Shown in pieces: positions 56,236-64,000 of a stretch of 64,000 nt of DNA. The stretch is from Panagrolaimus kolymaensis (lineage: Eukaryota; Nematoda; Chromadorea; Rhabditida; Panagrolaimidae). Under the pieces are notes generated by a model. That model ran no database searches. It was not told where the DNA came from and worked only from the letters and a program-made list of their open reading frames with translations. The stretch spans positions 682,001 through 746,000 of the forward strand of contig JAJQJQ010000066.1 in NCBI GenBank assembly GCA_028622995.1, in the 5' to 3' direction. Every line of letters begins with the position of its first letter. The stretch's first letter is position 1. The translations under genes were made by a program, and so were the position numbers.

Positions 56236-58276
56236 ATGGCTAAAGCTAACGCTATTGGTATTGATCTTGGTACAACGTACTCGTGTGTTGGAGTGTTCCA
56301 AAATGGAAAAGTGGAAATTATCGCAAATGATCAAGGTATGTTTTATTGGTTTCTTTTTGATTTCTTGACTATATTCCTTTTTTCAGGTAATCGTACCACT
56401 CCTTCATATGTGGCATTCACGGATAGTGAACGTATCATCGGTGATGGCGCCAAGAATCAAGTTGCTATGAACCCTCATAACACCGTCTTCGACGCCAAAC
56501 GTCTCATTGGTCGCAAGTTCGAGGATCAAGCTGTTCAATCTGATATGAAGCATTGGCCTTTCAAAGTTTTCTCTGCTGAAGGTGGTCGTCCAAAGATTCA
56601 AGTTGAATTCAAAGGTGAAGTCAAGGATTTTTTCCCTGAAGAAATCTCGTCCATGGTCCTCACGAAGATGAAGGAAACTGCTGAAGCTTTTCTTGGAAGC
56701 ACTGTCAAAGATGCTGTCATCACGGTTCCAGCTTACTTCAATGATTCTCAACGTCAAGCTACTAAGGATGCTGGTTTCATCGCTGGTCTCAATGTTCTTC
56801 GTATCATCAACGAACCAACCGCAGCTGCTATTGCTTATGGATTGGACAAGAAGGGTACTGGTGAACGCAATGTCCTCATCTTCGATCTTGGTGGTGGAAC
56901 TTTTGATGTTTCAATCTTAACTATTGAAGATGGCATTTTTGAAGTCAAATCAACTGCTGGTGATACTCATCTTGGTGGAGAAGATTTCGACAATCGCATG
57001 GTCACTCATTTTGTTGCTGAATTCAAGAGAAAGCACAAGAAAGATCTCGCTTCCAATCCTCGTGCTCTTCGTCGTCTTCGTACTGCTTGTGAACGTGCAA
57101 AGCGTACCTTATCCAGCTCAACTCAAGCTAGCATCGAAATTGATTCTCTCTATGAAGGTATCGATTTTTACACAAGTATTACTCGTGCTCGTTTCGAAGA
57201 ACTTTGTGCTGATCTCTTCCGCAATACCATGGATCCTGTTGAAAAATCTCTTCGTGATGCAAAGATGGACAAAGCTCAAATCCATGATATCGTTCTTGTT
57301 GGTGGATCCACTCGTATTCCCAAAGTTCAAAAGCTCCTCTCCGACTTCTTCTCTGGTAAAGAATTAAACAAGAGCATCAATCCTGATGAAGCTGTTGCAT
57401 ATGGTGCTGCTGTTCAAGCGGCTATTCTCTCTGGTGATAAATCCGAAAATGTTCAAGACTTGCTTCTTCTTGATGTTGCTCCTCTTTCTCTTGGTATTGA
57501 AACAGCTGGTGGAGTAATGACGGCTATCATTAAGCGAAATACTACCGTTCCTACCAAAACAAGTCAAACCTTCACCACATATGCTGATAATCAACCTGGT
57601 GTTTTGATTCAAGTAAGTTTTTTATTTAATTTTCAATAAAGTTATTGGTTTCTTTTTTTAGGTATATGAAGGTGAACGTGCTATGACCAAGGACAACAAT
57701 CTTCTTGGAAAGTTCGAACTCAGTGGTATTCCTCCTGCTCCTCGTGGTGTTCCTCAAATTGAAGTTACTTTCGATGTTGATGCCAATGGAATTCTGACCG
57801 TCTCTGCTCAAGACAGCTCAACTGGAAAAAAGAACAACATCACCATAACCAACGACAAAGGACGTCTCTCCAAAGATGAAATTGAACGTATGGTCCAAGA
57901 AGCTGAAAAGCACAAGTATGAAGATGATATTCAACGTGAACGCGTCTCAGCTAAGAATAGTCTTGAAGGCTACTGCTTCAGCATGAAGCAAACCATTGAA
58001 GAAGAAAAAGTCAAGGACAAGATCACTGAAGACGACCGCAAGAAGATCACCGACAAATGTAATGAAACTCTTCAATGGCTTGATGCAAATCAAACGGCTG
58101 AAAAAGAAGAATTTGAACATCATCAAAAAGAACTTGAAGCTGTTTGCAATCCCATCATCACTAAGCTTTATCAATCAGCTGGAGCTCCTCCTGGTGGTGC
58201 TGGATTCCCTGGTGCTGGTGGACCTTCAAGTGGCGCTGGTGGTTCAGCTGGACCCACGATCGAAGAAGTCGACTAA
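56236..58276 (+). CDS. hsp-1: Cytosolic HSP70 chaperone
   Basis: Three exons (56236-56335, 56387-57612, 57662-58276) give 646 residues. The ATPase domain holds [26 protein letters not shown] and [14 protein letters not shown] substrate-binding domain follows, then an alpha-helical lid and a Gly/Pro/Ala-rich tail ([17 protein letters not shown]) ending in EEVD, the cytosolic HSP70 signature that binds TPR co-chaperones. The upstream 31 in-frame residues are rejected because a splice acceptor lies just before this ATG. Codon usage is richer in C-ending codons than in neighbours, as in highly expressed genes. An upstream heat-shock element suggests heat induction, though constitutive expression is also likely. 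Confidence 0.97.
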
Positions 58277-58966
58277 TTTTATTATTTATTCTTGTTTTGA
58301 TGTTTCTATGTCTTTGTGAATTGTTTTACGAATAAATTAATTATTTTTATTATTGTGTGATTTGTCTTAGCGTTTTTGTGAGGTGGTTTAGTTGCATACA
58401 TTTAAAAAAACATTGCACAACCAAAGTATCATTAAAATCTGCCTCTATTTTAAAAACTTTTTTCCCTTGCTAAATTTTCTTTTTTCTCTGCTTTTGTCTA
58501 ACCATTCGACGATCGATGAATGTTTGCATATCATTTCTTAAACACGATTTTATGGATGAGATGTTTGCCGATAAATATCTTGCATTCCTAACTATGCATT
58601 TGCAGTTGTTGTAAAGGGGAATCAAGCATGTTCCTCTATGTGTCATATGTTGCTTGGATGGTGTCATATTCATCTTTGTGAAGGAATTATTGATGAAGTT
58701 GAATGAATGGATTCAGGATTACCATTTGAAAATGGAAACAATATAATAATCACTTTTTTATATTAATGAGCTTGCATTTTCTCTTGGAATAATAGGTCAT
58801 CGCAAGCAATTCAATAAAAAAAGATCTCAATTTTTTACTTTTGGATTCTTTATAATGTTTGTCTAAACTTGCTTGTTAACAAGAACTGTACTTTTTTAGA
58901 TGGGTAATTTATACCGCTTTGGAAAAATATTATGCACCTCTTTTAATTGTTTACTAGTAAAAAGGG

Positions 58967-58983
58967 GCGCGCCTTCGGCGCGC
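58967..58983. repeat. GC-only hairpin
   Basis: GCGCGCC-TTC-GGCGCGC forms a perfect 7-bp stem with a 3-nt loop. It stands out sharply in AT-rich surroundings. It could be a fold-back element, a transcription terminator-like structure or part of a dispersed repeat. Confidence 0.6.
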
Positions 58984-61082
58984 GAGTAACTGTATAGTTC
59001 ATTATGTTATGATAGAAAACGGTATTGCAGAAATAAATTTGTTGTAATATGCAAATTTATAAATGTTTCTCAAACAATCTTTCATTTTTTTGTAAATGAG
59101 AAAGAAAAGTTTATGCAAATTTTCTCTTTTCCTTTTTTTGTGAATGAAAAAGTAAAATGACACGGAATTGTGACAACCTGTTTTAGAAGAAGGGATGTAA
59201 GTGAAAATGGGTTGTAAATAAAGTCATGTAATGTTTTAAGGCTCTTGAATCAAAATCTTCTACCAAAAAACTAACAATTTTAAGCGACACCAATGAAAAG
59301 CAGATGTTTCAATATTAGCTTTAAAAGCTTCAAGAGCAGCAGCATCCGCTCTTAATTTTCTCAATTGAATCCTTTTTTCGGTTAAACAGTTTCAAATTCC
59401 CTATTATTTATTGTTATCGAGGGTTTGCTTTATTTACACATTTGTTTTTCATTTTCCTCCATTAATAAACCATGCATTTTTGTTCCAACATTAAAAGTGT
59501 TTTTTCTTTCAATAAAGGATTTTATTTTACGGAATTTACTTTTTTTCTTCATGCGTTAGTTACATACATACAACCAACCTTTTCGCTACATTTTTTTATT
59601 CTCCAACCTAACCTTTTAGTATGTGTTGTTTTTTTTCTTTACTTATAAAATTGCGAAAGGTTTTTTTTTGTTTTCCTAAGCAAATACAATACTCAAGGAT
59701 CAAGGAAATAAGATAAAAAAATAATTTTTTCATCAAAAAAAAGTTAAGTGAACTTTTGTATTATTTTTTTCTTCTTGGCGGCATCAAGCATTGAAGCCGA
59801 TGCTGCTGCTATTGTTTCGTTTTTTTTTGTTGTTGCTTGTTTGTTTTTTATATTTGCAGCAGAACACTTGGGTGTTTTCTTCGCTTAATTTTTTTATCTT
59901 CGATTTTAAAGTGTGATGGAATGATACGTTTTTTTTTGTTCTTTGACTGTATCAAAAAAAGGAAGCTCTTTCCTTTAAATTTAGAGCGATAAGAAGAAGG
60001 AGTAAAAGTGAAGTCAATTGAAAAAGTTTTGATTTTGATTGAAAAAAAGCTTGTAGATATTAGGTCGAAAATCGAAGAAATTCTTTCACCCAAAAATACC
60101 TTTTGGTAAAGTTGGTACTGAAAAAAAAGTGAGCAAAAACTTGAGATTTAAAAATTTTAGCTCTTGTTACTCTTTATCTTTACTGTAACATTTATTTTTG
60201 TTGATTAATGAATTTTCCTGATTTTTTATTTCCACATTTTTTTCCATCGGCACCGATCAAATAAAAAATGCTCTGTAAAGAAGAAAAAACTTTAACCTTT
60301 TGGTTTGATTTTTCTTTCACTCTTTTTTTCATTTCCTGTTTTAAACTATATTGTAAACAACTCCATTCCATTCTAAAGCCGCTGCTGCATTGCCAGTCGG
60401 TTGGTTGTCGCTTCTTAGTTAGGAGTGGCGACTATCGCCCGCATCTCCTCTTCTGCTTGACCTTCAACATTTAATATAATTTTTTCTTTAATTTTTTTCT
60501 TCTTCTGAAACATCATTGCGCAATTTTTTTAGGCATAATGCATTTGTTTTCTTTTTTTCGTTTCCAATATTTTTTGTTGGCTTACATATATTTTTGGCTG
60601 AAAGCCAATTTTCATCCATCCATCCATCTACTTACACATTCACATACAACATACTTTGTCAGCTTTACTCTTTGTTAGTTAATCTCTTTTCTCTTCTTTC
60701 TTCTTCCCCAATGGCTATAACGGGGATAGAAAAATAAACTCAAAGTTATTCATAGTTTCTAAGGACTCAAAAAAATGTGGCAAAAATAGGAAATTGCGAA
60801 AATGTGTCTGCTTCTCTCTCAATTTTTCTTTGTCTTTTATCCTTCACTAAAGCTCAAGCTTTTTTTAGGCCATCATCCTCTCTCCCGCTGATGTGCGAGT
60901 TTGCTTGCCTTGTCTTGGTTGTTTGCTCGCGGTTGCGGGTGTTTTATCCTTTTTTTCCCTTCCTTCCTGCATCGCTGTAGCATCGTCGGTTGTGAGTATT
61001 CTTTTTCCTTTTCAATGGGGCTGGACTTTTTTTTTCGAGTACCGAAGTTGTTTCGTTATTTTTTTGTGTTGTTGTCGCAGGC

Positions 61083-61131
61083 TCTCTTGCTGCTGCTGCC
61101 GCTGCTGTTGTTGTTGCGGCTGCATCTGCCA
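61083..61131 (+). repeat. Imperfect trinucleotide repeat (CTG/CTT/GTT)
   Basis: Runs of CTGCTGCTGC and TTGTTGTTG mark a low-complexity segment in the final gene-poor stretch. The open frames crossing it are Leu- or Gln-rich and are not taken as genes. Confidence 0.6.
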
Positions 61132-64000
61132 TGGGAAGAATGAAAATGAAAAAGAAGAAGGACACAAGCAAAAGCATTTTTGTCGTGCAAAAAAAGAGAA
61201 AAAGAAATAAAAGCAAAAAGGCTGGTTGTTTTTATATTCGAAAAATAAAGAAAAAAACTGGAAATGCGCCAAAAAAAATTTCTGTTTTAAAAAGTGCGCG
61301 ACCTTTTTTGTTTAATATTATCGGTTGCTATTTTTCGTAAAAAGGAAATGATTTCTTTTTTTCATCCTCAAATTTTGAAGGCCATTTTATTTCTTCCTCT
61401 TTTTATTGTTGGCTTTTTTCGAAATTTATAATTGCTTTTTTTCATGCTCCCTTTTTTCGTGTTCAACCCTTTCTCGAATGTATTATGCGAGTTGTGAATA
61501 GTTTGTGAAAGCGCGCAAAAAAGTGAGAGCACGCTTTTACAATTTTTTGGTTCTGTTTTTCATCCAATACAATTTGGATCAATATTATTTTTTGCTAGCG
61601 ATTTTTGTGCCATATGTTAGTTTGGTCTTTTTTTGTTGAAATGTGTCTATTTTAGTTTATCTTTTCTTTCGATCGGTGTTTATATGTTTTAAAAAATGAA
61701 AGCTCTATTTCACAAAATCCCCCAATCATCATCAAAACATTTCCCTTTCTTCTTCTTCCTCTGACGCTATTATTTTTTGCGCAAAATTTTCTTTCAATTT
61801 TTTTTCAATTCCTATGGCAAAGAAAAATACACCGAGAATATCATTATTCTTGTTAAATGGTTTTTTTATTCTTCATGTTTGTCATTTTCTATTATATCAA
61901 AATCAAAATCAAGAGAAGGAGAAGAGGGCCATAGAAACATAACAATGTTGATGGATGTTGTTATTTATTATTGGACAACAAAAATTTTTATTTTGAAGAA
62001 AAAAGTAAAATATATTTTTTTTGCATTTATTTTTTTTATGTGAAAAAAAGGTTTTAAAATTTATAATGTTCGTATTAAATTTCTAGTTTTTTTTTCGTGC
62101 CCGTCAAAAAATGAAACAATTGATTCTTTTCTTCTTCTATTTTTGTGGTTTTTCAAAAAAGGAAGAGAAAGAGAGATGGAGTTATTAGAATTTTTGCGGA
62201 ATAAAAAAAAGTTTATTTTTCCTTCTCTTTTTTTTAGTTTTTATGTATGTGGTTTTTATAAGTAGATTATATTATAAGTTGATTTTAACGTTTTGTAAGC
62301 ACAGCTGCAGCTTGCTTTTATTATTCTTTTTATTATGAAAAAAATTAGTTTACGTGACAAAAGCCAGCGAGTTGGCTTGTGATTTGTTAGTAACAGGCGA
62401 TAGATGGGATGTTGTTTTGCTAGGTGATGATGGATTTGAAAATTGTGTTTTAGGCATTTTCGAAGCCTGAAATTTGATCAAACAAATGATTTACCTGTCA
62501 CTTTGATGATTTTTCTCAATATCTTAAAACTTTTATTTTTTGAGTATTTTCATTTTCATCACTTTTTCTGTGTTCCGATTTTTTGACATTTTTTAGAGAC
62601 AAAAAGTATAATAATTTAGTTCTTCTTTTTTTCATCTTCAATTTCCTTGAAAGATATCACCTTTTTTCTTTTTAAAAGACCAGTTTCATTCACTTTGAAA
62701 TATTCTTATCATTTTTCAAGTATTTTTACTTCAAGCATCACCTTCCTTTGAACCGATGAACATCACCGCAAGAAATTTTTACAAGAGTTAGAGATGGGAT
62801 TTGAAGTGCGCCTTTAAATTAGAAGAACGTACGTACTCTTCTTGTTATTAACACTTCCACTTAAAGACTTACATACTTTTTTTCTTTTTACATTCCAATT
62901 TTTTAAAGAATGTATATATGTACCTTTTCAATGAATAGTAGTTGTAACCGCAGCCTAAATTTATTTTAAGCCTCCAAAACGTACAAGTGAGAGAGGGAAC
63001 ACACTTGAGTATTTTTCTTGCACCATTATGTTATTCATTCATTTTTTTGTATTTGAAAAAAATCATATTTGTTCAAATTATTTCCTTTTTCCCTTCCGTG
63101 CATTTGTGTATTTTATTTGTCACAATTTTTTCAATGCGCGAAAAGTAAAATCATTTTTTTATTGCTGTTGCATTTAAAATTAAAGTGGTTATTTTTCAAT
63201 TACTTTTCTCTCTTTCCTTTTTTAACGTTTTTCAAATGAACGTGAAAAGAAAAGTTGTTAGAATTGTTAGAAAAGTCTTGAATTTATTAGACTTTTTAAA
63301 AAGATAATCCCATTTCCTTTTCCTTTCATTTTGTGTATGTATGTACCCTTAAATAGTCGAAACACCAATCAAATTTAAAAATATTCCTCTTCTGAAAAAA
63401 AAAAATCAATTTAATTAACTTTTTTTTCTCTCTCTTTAATCTTTTGTTGAACAAGGTTGTTTGATCGAAGAAAAAAAAAATTAGAAGAAACTTGTTTGTT
63501 CTTTTTTGATCATCACATCCTCCTCCTTCTCTTACTGCTTTTATTTTATGATGGACAAGCAAAAAAAAAATGCCAATTTATTTTTTCTCTCCCTCATTCA
63601 ATCGTTTTTTTTGTTGTTTCTAATTTTGTTCAAGCTCGTAAAAAGTCTTCTTTTTTTAAAGAGTTCCAATTTTTTGAATGATGAACAACAAATTTGATCG
63701 TTGACTTTATTTTTTACGAGTTTCTCCCTTTTTTTCGAATATGAAGGCATCCTTTTAGTTTTTGATCTTAGTGGAAGCTAATGACGTCTGGTTGTAAAGG
63801 ATACAACGATATTACAAAAAAAATCTTTTGCTCCAAATTTGATTCGATAAACTCCTGTGTAAAATAATTTGGTGAAATGTTGTGTCTAGCTTTTATAAAA
63901 ACTTTTTTAATTTCGCTTGGAAAATGTCTTTCAAAGATAAAAAAAGCGTTAATAAAGCCCTGAATCATGTCACAAAAATTTTCTTAATTTATTATTATCC

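Larger units (their letters stand above)
58277..64000. other. 5.7 kb without a recognised gene
   Basis: T-rich DNA, possibly the upstream region of a gene beyond the window. Features noticed are a GC hairpin (58967-58983), a CTG/GTT-type trinucleotide-rich stretch (61083-61131), and a short coding-like frame (62338-62470). None makes a complete gene model. Confidence 0.45.

Noticed and set aside
60893..61210. 105-codon Cys-rich frame
   Set aside because: It comes from translating CTG/GTT trinucleotide-rich DNA; the Cys run is a repeat artefact.

Overview
The window is eukaryotic, AT-rich nuclear DNA that reads as a nematode genome. Genes are compact. Most introns are about 45-70 nt with GTAAG/GTATG donors and TTTTAG/TTTCAG acceptors. 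Several start codons sit 9-70 nt after an acceptor-like TTTTAG or TTTCAG with no upstream donor, as expected for spliced-leader trans-splicing. Two serpentine chemoreceptors of nematode-specific classes and a cuticlin-like ZP protein support this. I cannot name the species. The exon models below were joined by eye; reading frames were checked to stay open across every junction given.

Layout. 1.8-5.2 kb (+): CELF/ETR-1 RNA-binding protein. 7.2-8.8 kb (-): dephospho-CoA kinase followed by TIM14/PAM18, a possible two-gene operon. 10-12.7 kb (+): isopentenyl-diphosphate isomerase, signal peptidase subunit SPCS3, and a small secreted protein that looks like a free-standing proprotein-convertase prodomain. 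14.8-16 kb (+): Str-type chemoreceptor. 16.1-18.3 kb (-): ARL13B ciliary GTPase. 19.4-21.7 kb (-): ZP-domain cuticlin-like membrane protein. 24.2-25 kb (+): Mpv17/PMP22 family. 25.3-28.3 kb (+): a truncated acyl-CoA-binding copy, a decayed KGG-motif pseudogene, and a full ACBP-enoyl-CoA isomerase fusion. 29-29.7 kb (-): penta-EF-hand ALG-2. 31.8-33.1 kb (+): divergent PP1-type phosphatase.

33.1-48.4 kb is a long T-rich region. It holds an RSK N-terminal exon at 37.25 kb and other candidate 5' exons, so it is probably the extended promoter region of the RSK gene at 48.4-51.6 kb. A second RSK-like gene at 52.1-53.5 kb has only the N-terminal kinase half. An Sre/Srab-like chemoreceptor follows at 53.9-55.2 kb, and cytosolic HSP70 with an upstream heat-shock element at 56.2-58.3 kb. 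The last 5.7 kb holds nothing I can assign.

Most genes are housekeeping (mitochondrial import, CoA and isoprenoid synthesis, ER processing, fat oxidation, protein folding). The most unusual items are the stand-alone convertase prodomain, the half-RSK paralogue, a perfect 11-bp hairpin that puts the arl-13 AUG in its loop, and the truncated ACBP copy beside a KGG-motif pseudogene.
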